This document shows, piece by piece, positions 35,438 through 46,689 of a DNA stretch of 64,000 bases (position 1 is its first letter; every line of letters starts with the position of its first letter). This stretch comes from Caenorhabditis remanei. Lineage: Eukaryota; Nematoda; Chromadorea; Rhabditida; Rhabditidae. A model generated the notes under the pieces. That model had not been told where the DNA came from. It did not search any database and was given only the letters and a program-made list of their open reading frames with translations. A program made the translations under genes and the position numbers. The stretch spans positions 21,762,001 to 21,826,000 of the forward strand of contig NC_071331.1 of the NCBI RefSeq assembly GCF_010183535.1, read 5' to 3'.

Positions 35438-36218
35438 AATCGTCATGAATTGTTCTTCCTTGAAGCAGTCTGGACACACGATTTGCTTCTCGAACAGGTA
35501 CTGAGAGACTGGAGGTGCACAGCAAACAGGTGCTCTGGAATGTATACAGTTACCGTAAATTTTTTACATAAAAAATGAGATTTTCATAATTTTTAGACAC
35601 AAAATATGAAAAATTCATCAAAATCTAGCCTGTAAACCATCAAAAAGCAAAACTTTTCGAGATGGCAGCGTTTTTGAGTTTTCTAGGCCACCACTGAAAA
35701 AGTTCGGCCACCATATTAAATTGAGCGTTTTTCACAATTTTTAGATATTTTAGACGTAATTTTTGGCGAGAAAACACGTTTTTAATTGATTTTAGCAGAA
35801 AATTGCATCATTTCAGTCTAAAATTCTTTTTTTTTTTCTCTTATTTTTTCGCTCATCTTGTTCTAAATCGGTCAAAAAATCAGCGTTTTTTTGCGTTTTT
35901 TTTTTTCAAATTTTTAAGAATACCTAAAAGTAAACTAACCGATCCGCATCGTCAGCAATGATTTCGTTCTTCCGCAGATTTGAACTTTTGCCTTGCTCCA
36001 TAAGGCATTCACCAGTTTCGAGTTTTCATCGTCTCCTGGCTATCCAATATAGCTTTTACCCAATTGGTCTTCAGCTTCCTATTCTTGAAAAGAATCCCCT
36101 GTCTGTCGTTGACACTTTTTCAAGATCTCGATCGTGTTGAGATTAAATTCATAGAAATTCTTCTCGAAAGTGCAGTCTGGGTCTTAGTGAGCCGGCAAAC
36201 CAACATACAGTCCTGACC
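35438..36218 (-). CDS. Cysteine-rich protein remnant
   Basis: Exon 36218-35940 (TTTCAG acceptor) contains FEKNFYEFNLNTIEILKKC, then, after shifts, EQGKSSNLRKNEIIADDADR before donor GTTAGT. Exon 35534-35438 (TTCCAG acceptor, GTAAGC donor) reads APVCCAPPVSQYLFEKQIVC, then PDCFKEEQFMTI. Its CC and CPDC pairs suggest a zinc-binding module. The stop exon is not found. The module at 36400 lies upstream. Possibly related to the RING-like genes here, but not shown. Confidence 0.4.
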
Positions 36219-36399
36219 CTGAAACGTAGAAAAAACTAGATTTTTAGAAAACTATACACTTTTTTGAATTTTGAGACGTCAGGCTTCAAATTTTTGTCTA
36301 CATCTAAGGATTTTATGATTCCTCATGCGTTTTATATATAAAAATGATTTCCCGCCAAAAAAAAACGCTAAGTCTCCCAAAACTTTCCCAATTACTCAC

Positions 36400-36690
36400 C
36401 TCAAGTGCGTCACAATCCCAAAATAATCAACAAAATACAAATTAGAATTCAAAAATAATCAGAAGACGAAAAGGGGCGACCGGCATACTAGCTGGTCTAT
36501 GATGAATGAATTGTGTATTTTGAGAAAGAAGAAGGGGACTGAGAGGGGCGGGGCTTCCAGACACGTGACACTCTCCGTTACGTACACTGTCTAGGCATAA
36601 CTGTCGAACGAGAAAAAGAGAGATAGACAGACAGACAGAGATCCGACAAAACAATGAATCACATTTTCCCCTTTCCCCACAAACGCATCG
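36400..36690 (-). promoter_or_regulatory. Promoter and first-exon module, copy 12
   Basis: The exon ends CTTGAG|GTGAGTAATTGG at 36400/36399. A small foldback just upstream has perfect 19-bp arms (TGCAGCCGCGCTCTATTGA near 36714 and its complement near 36834). Confidence 0.65.
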
Positions 36691-37436
36691 TTCATCGACT
36701 GCTTTGCTACCCATGCAGCCGCGCTCTATTGACAAGCATGGTACATTTTGTGCGAACATTAGAATTTATATAGCCGATATAAAATGCATAAAAGTTCGAA
36801 TAATCACTGTGACGCAAAAAATCTACCAAGGTTATCAATAGAGCGCGGCTGCATTGGTAGTCCTGGACTCTACGTGAACGACTAGTAGGGAGACAAGAGG
36901 AACTCCTATGCGTAGATCATAATATGATCGTATTCCATCCTTATAAAAGTCAATGATCGCTCCTGTAGACCAGAGTTGCATGAAATTCCGACTTCCGACT
37001 TCCGGGCATTTTTTCCGTTCCGACATCCGACTTCCGACTTCCGGATAAGAAATTTTCACTTCCATGTAGACACACACAAACCTGCAGCCCCGTCTTCTCT
37101 TCGTCTCTTATCCTTCTAACAAAGGAAGTATTTGGAGATGCCACTTTCAAACGACCTATAAATTTGGGTATAGGTATTTTCGACTACGGGGAGTCCATTT
37201 CTGCCATCAAAACCTGCTAAATGTCTCTGCGAGCTGAGTTATGAGCTCTCAAACTTTAAGCTTTTTCACATGGAATTCCAAATTTGCTGCATATAACTCA
37301 ACGCGCGGTTCCAAAAGTACCCCATGGTTAAGACACAGAATTTGTAGAGATAAAGTATTTACTGAGATTTTGAAAGTGATAGAATAATTGTAAATATACG
37401 AGAGAAATTTAACAAATGAAATAATGTTTTTCTTCA

Positions 37437-38476
37437 AGCATCAGTTTTTCTTCATTTAATCGTTTCCATCTAGATGTTTCTGCTCTTCTCAACATTTCCG
37501 AACATCCAACATTAGGGGTGAATCCCGAAGGACCCGACCCACCAGTGTCCGCCAAATAACCTATCTTGACTGAACATTAACAACCTATTCTGTGAGAACT
37601 AATTCTAAAAGTGAAAAGTCTCCAGTAATTTCTTCATAAGTCTTGCAAATAAGACAAAGCGATTTCATTCCATTTGTTGTCCGATGATGTTTTGTGCAGA
37701 AGATCTTGGTCGCAAACACACGGAACCTTGTGTCCGCCGTTCAGAAGTGCGTATTTAATGAAACGGAAATAATATTTTTGAAAGTCCACGAGCTCATAGT
37801 TTTTCATCTGAAAAAATATTTTTTCAACAAAAAAAGTTGTCTAGTTTACAGATACCCGTTACAACTAACTTACCGCTCACAACTTTATTTCAAAGAAGTA
37901 AACTGAAGCAGCAAACGCTTTTTTCTAAGAAGTTATTTTTCTAAGAAGTTTAACTAAGAAGTTAAAGATTTATTCGAATCATCCAAAATGTTTGATTTAG
38001 TAGAAACTCGTTCAAATCGCATTTTTTGGTAAAAAAATAAAAAACATACCTTTTTAAATGTCGTTCTTTCTTCACGATTTTTTTTCTTCCGCTAATTTCG
38101 TTTTGTTCGTTGCGTGGTTTTTATGTCTATTCCCTATCGAAAGTTGGAGGTCTGCAGGATCCAGGATTGCCTTCATTCCGGTGGCTGGAATTAGGTTTTA
38201 GGGGTGAAAATGCTGGATTTTGATAGCGAAAACTGCCTAAAATGTGTTTTTGTACAGTGAAAGTCACTAAAATTTGAACAAAATCGGTCGAATAACACGA
38301 TTTTCTGCGAAGAAGCTAACAATTAAATTCTTTTAGATGAAACTTTCTAAAATTCAATTTTTCTCGCTGAATAACTCACAAGTAGTGGTAATAACCACTC
38401 CGGCAGGCCTCAGCGATTCGATTCTGACGAGAACCTTCTTTCCGTCGGGATGTAGAGCAATTACACGTTCTCCGAT
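37437..38476 (-). pseudogene. RING-like gene remnant, paralogue of 42.4 kb
   Basis: Exon 38476-38381 (32 codons, IGERVIALHPDGKKVLVRIE, donor GTGAGT) may belong here. A short exon ends at 37874 (donor GTAAGT) but carries an in-frame TGA. Exon 37807 onward (TTTTTTCAG acceptor) reads MKNYELVDFQKYYFRFIKYA, then GHKVPCVCDQDL. It then lacks the Cys-rich stretch present in the 42.4 kb copy (about 46 bp deleted). Similarity to that copy resumes down to 37437. The module at 38907 is upstream. Confidence 0.55.
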
Positions 38477-38906
38477 CTATGAATATTAAAAATTGGTAAA
38501 AATTCCTATCTTAAAAAAAATAATATCAAAATGTCATCGGGAATCGGAAAAGTTATTAATGGTTCAACTTGGGGAAAAAAAGTTGACATTTTTTTGTCAC
38601 TTTTTTCACCTATTTCTGAGCACAACTCTGCTCTTTTCAACTCCAGGAAAATGGAATTTGGAAAAAAGCAAGAAAAAGTTATTAGCTAAGCAGCTAAGAA
38701 AAAATTATCAAAAATATAAAGTTTGAACAAAGTTACACTGGCAAAAGTGAAAAACAAAAAATCGACACGCGCTTAAGCCATACCTACTACCCATTGGGAA
38801 AGAAGGTGGTGGATTTCTAACAAAGTAAACACACAAATGTGTATTCCCAATTTTTTAAATTCTTCTGATTTACCCAATTATTTTCCTATTTATTAACGAT
38901 ACTTAC

Positions 38907-39114
38907 TTTACAGGGCTCCACGATAGATAGGAAATACTAGAATTCAATAATAATCAATAAAAAAGGGGAGACCGGCATACTGGTAGCTAGGTCGATGAGT
39001 GAATGATATGTGTGACGGGGGGAAATGAGAGGAAGGGGGACAGAAGGGGGCGGAGCCTCCAGACAGATGGGTCTCTTCGTCACGCACACTGTCTCACTAT
39101 GTCCAAGAGGTAAT

Positions 39115-39158
<44 letters not shown>

Positions 39159-39225
39159 CAGAGATCCCCACAAAAAATGAATGACCTCTTCCCCTGCGCA
39201 AACACACATCTGGTTGCCTCTATTT
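38907..39225 (-). promoter_or_regulatory. Promoter and first-exon module, copy 13
   Basis: The exon ends TGTAAA|GTAAGTATCG at 38907/38906. A long (GA)n tract lies at 39118-39156. Confidence 0.6.
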
Positions 39226-39708
39226 GACTTAGCAAACGACGTGTAGGGCGTAGATCTTTATACTAATAATATTCAACAGATTCCGTCTGTGTATTTGTTT
39301 GTTGCCAGCCATAACTCTCTCCGTACTGGGCCGATTTTTATGAGACCTGGATAGATCGATTGGAAATTTTTGACTTAGTTGATGCCCGAACTTTTCTTTT
39401 TCCGAAAATATCAAATTCGACGTCTTCTTCGATTTCAACAGTAAAAAGCGTTGAGAGAGGTTCTTGACTGCATTCTCGAGTGCGTCCCGGCCGCGCGTAT
39501 TTGGTGTAGCGGTCTACGCAGATGGCTCTCACGCACACGGTGGTGAGTTCGTTCCCGCTAGGTCGGAAATGTTTTTTTTCTTTTTTTGCTACGGTATAGT
39601 AATTTATTGAGGAGCTCTTGGAATTGAACTGATGGAATAGCAGTGCCTATGATTAAACATTTGTCAATAATTCTCCACCTGATCTCGCATTTGGGAGAAA
39701 ATTGTATG

Positions 39709-39988
39709 AAAGCTTGAGACCGTACAAATGGGGAAGAACGCGCGATCGGGAAGAAACGAATCAGCAAGAACGAAAACCGTGCGGCAAAGTTGCGAAAAGC
39801 GCGCGCGCTGATTGCAAATACGGTATTTTCTGAGGCTTTTGGCGTTTTTACACCCTTTGGCCTCTGAAAATACAGTATTTGCAACCTGCGCGCGCGCTTT
39901 TCGCAATTTTGAGGCACGGTTTTCGTTCTTCCCGATTCGTTTCTTCCCGATCGCGCGTTCTTCCCGATTTGTACGGTCTCGAAAGCTT
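39709..39988. repeat. Foldback element with GCGCGC arms
   Basis: Arms start AGCTTGAGACCGTACAAATG and end in the complement. Both arms contain CGCGCGATCGGGAAGAA and AAAAGCGCGCGCGC blocks. About 280 bp, non-coding. Confidence 0.85.
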
Positions 39989-40389
39989 AGTCAAGATCCC
40001 GAAAATTTCCGTTGGCAACAGTCCAAAAGACTACCGTAATCTTAAAACTCCTGTTTCATCTTGAATGAGCCAGACCGATAGCATTTGGTATTTTCGGACT
40101 CGAAAGTTCGATTTTAACGTTGAGTCACTTTGACTTACATAGTGGGAAGGAGGGGAACCGGGGAAGCATTTTTCTGTAAGCTAACGTAAATCTGCTAGGA
40201 AACTAAATAAATAGATGAGCACTATTCGAGTTATGGTGATTTGTGAATAGGAACTTCATCGTAGCTCGGTTACCTACTGAAAAAGCAATGAATTCTAGGA
40301 TGCGGGTTTGTTTTTTTAGAACTTTTTGGATGTAACCGGACTAAAAAGGAGATTCCCGTGTACATAAACCAAATTTTTTTGAAGATTTC

Positions 40390-40812
40390 GGGCGAAGGAG
40401 GCGGCATCGCCGCCGATCAGTCAAAGCTTAAAATAAAAATTTTTGGAACACTCGATGGCGAGCGAATTTGGCGGGGCTCAATAAATTTGAATTGCACAAA
40501 CACCGAGTCCGAAACTGATGGTACGTTACAAAAATACTTTCGTCTTCATGGAGAAGGGAGGCGGCATTGCCGCCGATCAGCTAATAACCAAAAATACAGC
40601 TTTGCTGTTACTGTCAGAAGCATACTAGGGGCATAGAGAATGAAAAAAAAACACTACTCAAGAAGTGATGGTGATATGTGAATAAGGAACTTAGTCGTAG
40701 CTCGGTTAACTATAAAAAACGATAAATTCTAGGATGAGAATATGTTAAAACATTGCTTTAATGTGCCACAATCATAGAAGGGAGGCGGCATCGCCGCCGA
40801 TCAGTCCAAAGT
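40390..40812. repeat. Three copies of a GGCGGCATCGCCGCC hairpin motif
   Basis: GGAGGCGGCATCGCCGCCGA occurs near 40400 and 40785, with one base changed near 40560. Each forms a 6-bp GC stem with a 3-nt loop and is followed by ATCAG. A 92-codon ORF (40358-40636) overlaps the first two, but nothing supports it as a gene. Surrounding repeats (AATTCTAGGATG, ACTTCATCGTAGCTCGGTTA-like) show this is a small direct-repeat unit. Confidence 0.7.
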
Positions 40813-41159
40813 TAAAATCCCATCTGAAAAGCGCCGCTATAAAACTGAGAAGGGTGGTGTAGGGAAGGAGGTTGAGCAGCCGTAGGCTGCGTCAACCGAC
40901 TGGTCATAATATGTTCTGGGCATAAGGGAAGATGGTTGCCCTTTTCAAACACTAAAAGAGAGCTCGAAGAGACTACACAGAAAAGAGCAACAAACCAAAT
41001 AAGATCTTTATTCGACATGAAAAGTTTGGGATTTCTGGATTTGTTGCTCTAAAGAGAGCAGTTGGGGTTCGGTGGGTAGCAAAACACGAATCGCGTAACT
41101 TGCCAAAGGAATCCGATGACTTATTCATTTTGGGAGCTGTCCTCTGCTTCTTTAGTTGC

Positions 41160-41530
41160 TTAAGCCATACACAACTCTTTCAGCGTTTCCGGAAGCATTT
41201 CGAGATATTGGTCGACGGTTTCAACGGCTGACCGAAATTTGATACCTGTTCTCCATAAGGTTTTGAAGAGCGAGTTCATACGGGATGTGTCCAACTGACG
41301 CCAGATGGCAAACCAGTAAACTGTGTGTATTCTTTTATAAAAAATCCACTCCTCGGCTAGTTTCTTCTTATTCCGCGGTGTCCAAACCAACTCTTCACGA
41401 TCTTCTCGGCCAACATAATCTTGGATTGGTTCAGTCGTCAGTGATTTTGGCGCAATGGTCTTCTCCAATCTCAATTTTTTGGTTGAGACACTACTCGATG
41501 AAGAAGGTTTCGACTATTTTTGCACGAGTG
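41160..41530 (-). CDS. Unrecognised protein, terminal exon
   Basis: More than 100 residues are open to TAA 41162-41160. They start with KPSSSSSVSTKKLRLEKTIA, continue with a basic/acidic VGREDREELVWTPRNKKK, and end in a helical tail EMLPETLKELCMA. A TTTCAG acceptor is at 41531, but a TAG interrupts the frame just inside the exon (near 41514), so there is a shift or a different acceptor. The module at 41748 is upstream. Composition and length are convincing; the family is unknown. Confidence 0.5.
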
Positions 41531-41747
41531 CTGAAATTAAATTACTGTAATTCACACACCGTCAAATAGATATTAGCTAGAGAAGTATGGAGTATGCACT
41601 TTCTCTATGACGTCATCAATTTCACTCATATTCGAAAATTATGAGTTCCTGGCTGAGATTCAGCTATAAATACAGTGCCCTACTACAAAAATTGTTCTAA
41701 CAAGCTCCCATGCTTCTCTTTTTTTCCAGTTTAGTAACGATACTTAC

Positions 41748-42035
41748 CTCATATGTATAGCTCCACCATAATAAGAAAATAACAGGAATAAATACTAGAA
41801 TTCAATAATAATCAATAAAAAAGAGGGGAGACCGGCATACTGGTAGCTAGGTCGATGAGTGAATGATTTGTGTGACGGGGGGAAATGAGAGGAAGGGGGA
41901 CAGAAGGGGGCGGAGCCTCCAGACAGATGACTCTCCTCGTCACATATAGTGTCTAGACATAACTGTTGAACGAGAAAGAGAGAGACAGACAGGCAGACTG
42001 AGATCACTTCTGACTCAGAACCCGACTAGTAGAGG
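41748..42035 (-). promoter_or_regulatory. Promoter and first-exon module, copy 14
   Basis: The exon ends TATGAG|GTAAGTATCG at 41748/41747. An ATGGTGGAG lies in the exon, as in the copy at 46198. Confidence 0.6.
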
Positions 42036-42436
42036 ACCTATACGTAGATCACACATTCCATTCCCACAAAAGTCAATGGCCTCTCCTGTAGACACCCACA
42101 AAAAAAGTTTGGTATAGTTTAACCTTGTTCAGAAATACGGTTTCAATTATTTTCACCATTTTGAAGACACTTTTGAAATGCTTGAATATTTAAAAACCGT
42201 CAGAAATCGAAAATTGTCTATGACGGCTCAGAAAGTCCATAACGACCTAAAACGGTCAACTGATTTTTTCCGATTTTGGTAGTTTCAGACCACTTGGATC
42301 GTCCTAGACTGGCTCAGATCCTTAAACTGTCAAAAATGTTTTTTCGAGCCGAGTTATGAGCTCTCAAACTTTGAACTTTTTCACATGGTATTCCAAATCC
42401 GCCGCTTATAAGCCACCGCGCGGAAAGTTTAAGAGC

Positions 42437-45400
42437 TCATAACTCGGAAAGGCTTTCATGACCACGGTTAAGACACTGACCTTGTAAAGACAAATGATTT
42501 ATTGAGATTTTGGAAATTATAGAATAATTGAAAATACAAGAGGAAATTTGAGAAACGAAATAATGTTTTTCTTCAAGCATCAGTTTTTCGTCATCTAATT
42601 GTTTCCATCTAGCTGTTTCTGCTTTTTTCAAAATGTACTGTGATTTCCCGAGTGCATCTTCACGTTCTCTCAAAGAATCCAGAAACTTTGTCTCATCATT
42701 CGAAAAAATTGGTCGTGTCTCTCCAGTGATTTCTTCATAAGTCTTGCAAATGAGAAAAAGCGATTTCCTTCCGTTTGTTGTCCGACGATGTTTTGTGCAG
42801 TTTGTGCATGGTACTCTCGGTTCGAAATCGATCGGCCGGCAAAGATCTTGGTCGCAAACACACGGAACCTTGTGTCTGCCGTTTAGAAGTGCATATTTGA
42901 TGAAACGGATATAATGTCCACGAGCTCATAGTTTTTCATCTGAAAAAATATTTTTTCAAAAAAAAAGTTTTCTATTAGGTTGGTTCATAATTTTCTGCAA
43001 TTTTCGAGCTTGCTGGTTGTCGTTTTGTTTTCTCGGCACAGGAGTAGTTTTTCGATGTGGTTGTTTTTGTGTTTGGTAGATAGACTCAAGTACTTGCTAC
43101 AGTTTTAAAGTTTTACTCCTCACGTTTTTTTCTCGCCGAGAACGGAGCTTAGATTTACACGCAACTTTTTGCGTTTTTGAAACCTTATTTTGTTTTCATT
43201 CGTTTCTGGTCTAAAAATTATGTCATTAAAAAAGAAGTTGCTGGTGTATGTTAACAAAGGTCTCTTTGTTTCAACGCAAATACTTTTTGATTTAAAAGAT
43301 TTGACACAAGAAATTTAGATCTGATTGAAAAATTCTTCTCTTTCAGCAGTCAGAGATAGATTTGGAGTTATAGCAGGGAATCGTTGAAGCGGATCTGTAT
43401 CAAACCACCCGTAGGTTGTCAAGTTCTTTTAGGGTCACTCATGTAACTGTAGATCATGGATGGAAACAAATTATCGGAATGAGAAAATTCGTCGTTACAT
43501 ACCACTCGTTTTGAAACAACATAAGATGATACATCACATGGACCTAAGTTGGTTCTTAGTACTTTTACACCCAACACACGTATGGTCGGGCTATTTATTT
43601 ATTAGAAATAAATAGTTGAGTTGTTACTCTAACGATGTGAGGAAAGTACAATGTGTGGGCTAAGATTAGCGTCCTCTGGATGTTCTCAAACCGAAAAAAG
43701 TGGTTTTTTGAATCTGGTACTCAGTACTCTGGGTGGAGTAGTGGGAACTCATGAACGACGACAGGGAAGTAACATTAGATGTTTACGTTTCTTATTTTGA
43801 TAAATTTAAAATCATGTGACTTCAGGACGGGGAGATATAACAAAACGGCGATTTCAGTATGACAAAGCTTTTTCATGTGTTGGGAAAGTAACCCACAACA
43901 AACTGTTGCCATCTGGCTGGACAATACTTTTTTATTCATCGTATTAATCCAACCTTCTTCTCTTTAATTACAAACATTTAACTTGACTCCAACGACATTA
44001 GTAGTATATAGATAAAAAAAGGGGACCCTTAAACACATAGGGGGCGGAGTTTGGGGGGTTTGAGACCCCCCAAACCCCGCCCCCTATGTGTTTAAGGGTC
44101 CCCTTTTTTTTTATCTAATTTCGAAAAACAGTAAAATAGGCTCCGCCCCCTGTGTTATAACTTTGCCACGTCATCATTAAGCCACACCTCATATGGTTAA
44201 GGGTTACCTTAAAATAATCTTTCTAGCGGATCTGGAAAATACAATATGATCTGTTATCAAAAAATTTTAAATCGAAAATATTTCTATATTATTAATTTTT
44301 TGTTATTTCAATTTTACTATTAATAATTGTCACCTACCTCTAACCAAAAAATTAAAATGATGGAAATTGGAAACTGATCGCATTTATATACCGTTCAGTT
44401 GAATGATAATCTTTACCACTGTTTCTATTCATAATTTGCTTTTTAGACCCCTTTTATTTCACTCCTTGGAACACCCTCTTCCCACATCCTATATAAAAAT
44501 TTGACTCCTATATGAAAATGTTAAAAAGATTAAAAATAATGAAAAAAATGGAATATTGTTTGTCTTTATTTTTTTTAAATAAATAATAGGATGGTACAGA
44601 TTAAATACATATACGTATATGTGAGAGAGTTGTCATTTTTCTTATTTACTGTTGAGAGCATTCATTTCATAAGTATACCTAAGTGATGATTCAGAATGGA
44701 TATATCAGATGGACTGGAACTGGTTCCGTCCGAACATCGTCAAGAAGTCGAGGAGGAAAACAAAGCTCAAAAAACACTATGATGAAGCAGTTATGACTCT
44801 TTAAATAAATGATGACACAGATTAAATAAAATGATGACACAGATTAAATAAATTAAGGCGTTAAATAAATACAGATTAAATAAATATAAGTATTGTCGAA
44901 ATAAAAAAGTGATACCCGGTGTTTGCGGACGTAGTGCAAAATTATTAAAATTAGCACTAAGTCCGCAAACACCGGGGTATCACTTTTTTATTTTGACAAT
45001 AGTCCCAATGGAAATGATATTACTTGTTTGAATCAATTATGAATCAAACAAGTAATATCATTTCCATTGGGAAAGCCTCCGCCGTGGTCCGGTAACTTTC
45101 GAGTCGGACCAGTGGGAGGTCTGGGTATTCGAGAGTGTACTCGTAGTGTCTCTCGTAGTGATCCATCAAGGGTATGGTGATGAATTCTCCATCATGGAGC
45201 ACTCGCACCATTTTTGTTCGCGCGCTGTAACAGATTGTAAGGATGTTATGATTAGAAATTTTCAGAGTGTTCACTTACGTGTGTTCCTCGTAGTCCGGGA
45301 TGACGCGGGTCCAGAGGGTCGGGAGGTGGAGCATGTGGAGAAGCTCCACTCTCACCGACCCCAATGCCGCGAGTTTCCTCGCTAGCGCTCTTCTTGGATT

Positions 45401-45961
45401 TTCGATTATATCCGAAAGTTGTCCTTGTGCTAAAAGGAGAAAATACAAAGATATAGAATATTAGGTTGGTTCATAATTTTCTGCAATTTTTCGATAAAAC
45501 TTTGCTTCTATTTTTTCAAATCCAGAAGAAGTTCTCAAACCCCCCAAACTCCGCCCCCTATGTGTTTAAGGGTCCCCTTTTTTTATCTATATACTACTGA
45601 CATTTAAATGGGAAAGAATCCGAATAGAAAGGGGATATCAAAAAGAAGCAAGTTTCCTTTTTCATTGATCTCGATTAGATGGTCTACGCAGAGAGAATCA
45701 GTAAGCTACCAAAATCTTGTCAGAAGACCACCGATGCTGATAAACAATATTTTGAATTCTAGAACTTCTTCTGGATTTGAAAACATAGAAGCAAAGTTTT
45801 ATCGAAAAATTGCAGAAAATTATGAACCAACCTAATAGTTTACAGATATACCCGTTACAACTAACTTACCGCTTGCAACTTTATTTCTTCCATTGTCGTT
45901 TCCTCGCTCAATCCAATTGTTGCCGTCGACAAAATGACGAAGTGACGTAGTCAGACACTGA
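42437..45961 (-). CDS. RING-like zinc protein gene split by a mariner insertion
   Basis: Exon 45961-45870 (TTTTCAG acceptor) ends METs-type MEEIKLQA at donor GTAAGT. The next exon, 42939-42437, carries FIKYALLNGRHKVPCVCDQD, LCRPIDFEPRVPCTNCTKHR, a CKTYEEITGE segment and a Glu/Lys-rich helix (LGKSQYILKKAETARWKQLD). The order C-x-C ... C ... P-C-x2-C suggests a RING or similar zinc domain. A 10-bp deletion near 42914 relative to the 37.8 kb paralogue breaks the start of this exon. The intron carries a 2.86-kb mariner element. The module at 46198 is upstream. Role not known; RING proteins are usually ubiquitin ligases. Confidence 0.5.
43330..43980 (+). pseudogene. Decayed mariner transposase
   Basis: Segments in shifting frames resemble mariner transposase in the right order: FRVTHVTVDHGWKQIIGMRK (helix-turn-helix-like), then NDVRKVQCVG and RPLDVLKPKKVVF (the region before the last catalytic Asp). 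Many stops; non-functional. Confidence 0.5.
45044..45429 (-). CDS. Argonaute PAZ-domain fragment, two exons
   Basis: Exon 45429-45279 (TTTTAG acceptor) and exon 45224-45044 (TTACAG) join in phase across a 54-nt intron. The product reads RALARKLAALGSVRVELLHM, VIPDYEEHT, then ITIPLMDHYERHYEYTLEYP and DLPLVRL...AFPMEMILL before TGA. The YPDLPLV...FPME series is the conserved end of PAZ domains, which hold the 3' end of small RNAs in Argonautes. The reading frame is clean and the codon use GC-rich. The stop falls inside a palindrome (45005-45071), so the gene was probably cut off there. It lies within the mariner insertion. Confidence 0.55.
45461..45835. mobile_element. Mariner MITE, 75-bp inverted ends
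   Basis: TTAGGTTGGTTCATAATTTT at the left, then CGATAAAACTTTGCTTC; the exact complement closes the right end. TA flanks both sides. It shares its first 30 bases with the left end of the larger insertion. Confidence 0.9.
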
Positions 45962-46197
45962 CTGAAAACATAAATTGAATTTGTTAAACTTTGCATAATT
46001 TGCTGAAAATTCGCTGAAATTTTGAAAAATTAAATCCGAAAACTCCAGTTTTTTTTTAATTTTGTAAAAATCCTTACCAAAACTCTTCAGATTTTCAATT
46101 TCAGATGTCAAACTAAGCTAATGCATGAATGTTTATTCCCAATTTCTTAATTCTTCTGATTTAATCAACTATTTCCCAATTTAGTAACGATACTCAC

Positions 46198-46480
46198 CTC
46201 AGATGACTCCACCATATTTGAAAATATAACAGAAATAAATACTAGAATTCAATAAAAATCAATAAAAAAGAGGTGAGGGGGGCCTGCATGCCGGTAGCAA
46301 GCCTAGAATGCATATGAGATGTGTGAAGGGGAAAAGATAGGAAAGGAGACTGAGGGGCGGGGCCTCCAGACAGATGGGTCTCTTCGTCACGTACACTGTC
46401 TAGACATACCTATCCTAGAGGGATGAGAGATTTACATACAGCCAGAGAGTAATGACATAAAATGAATGACCTCTTCCCCT
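46198..46480 (-). promoter_or_regulatory. Promoter and first-exon module, copy 15
   Basis: The exon ends GAGTCATCTGAG|GTGAGT at 46198/46197. ATGGTGGAG precedes it and would give MVESSE as a possible start in exon 1. Confidence 0.6.
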
Positions 46481-46689
46481 GCACACGCTATTCAGCCTTG
46501 TGGAATCGATGGATGTCCCCCCTCCCCTTGGACAGTTATGTATTTATACATGTCTAAACAGTACATGTGACGCTGTACAAACAATAGCCGTCATTAGGCA
46601 ACTAGACAGCCACAATGGATGAGAACAGTGGACACTGAAACAGACAGAAGACGAAGAGAATGTTTGAATGTGTACGTAGGATGCTAATG

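Larger units (their letters stand above)
42975..45835. mobile_element. Mariner-type insertion with captured sequence
   Basis: The ends are TTAGGTTGGTTCATAATTTT and its complement, flanked by TA on both sides, as for Tc1/mariner. The paralogous intron at 37.85 kb has the empty site (TCTAGTTTACAG uninterrupted), which shows that the whole 2861 bp is inserted here. Inside are a decayed transposase (43.3-44.0 kb), palindromes at 44.00-44.12 and 44.89-45.07 kb, PAZ-like exons (45044-45429) and a 375-bp MITE at the right end. Confidence 0.8.

Noticed and set aside
40358..40636. 92-codon ORF covering the GC hairpins
   Set aside because: It reads the hairpin repeat in two different frames and has no splice or polyadenylation signals.
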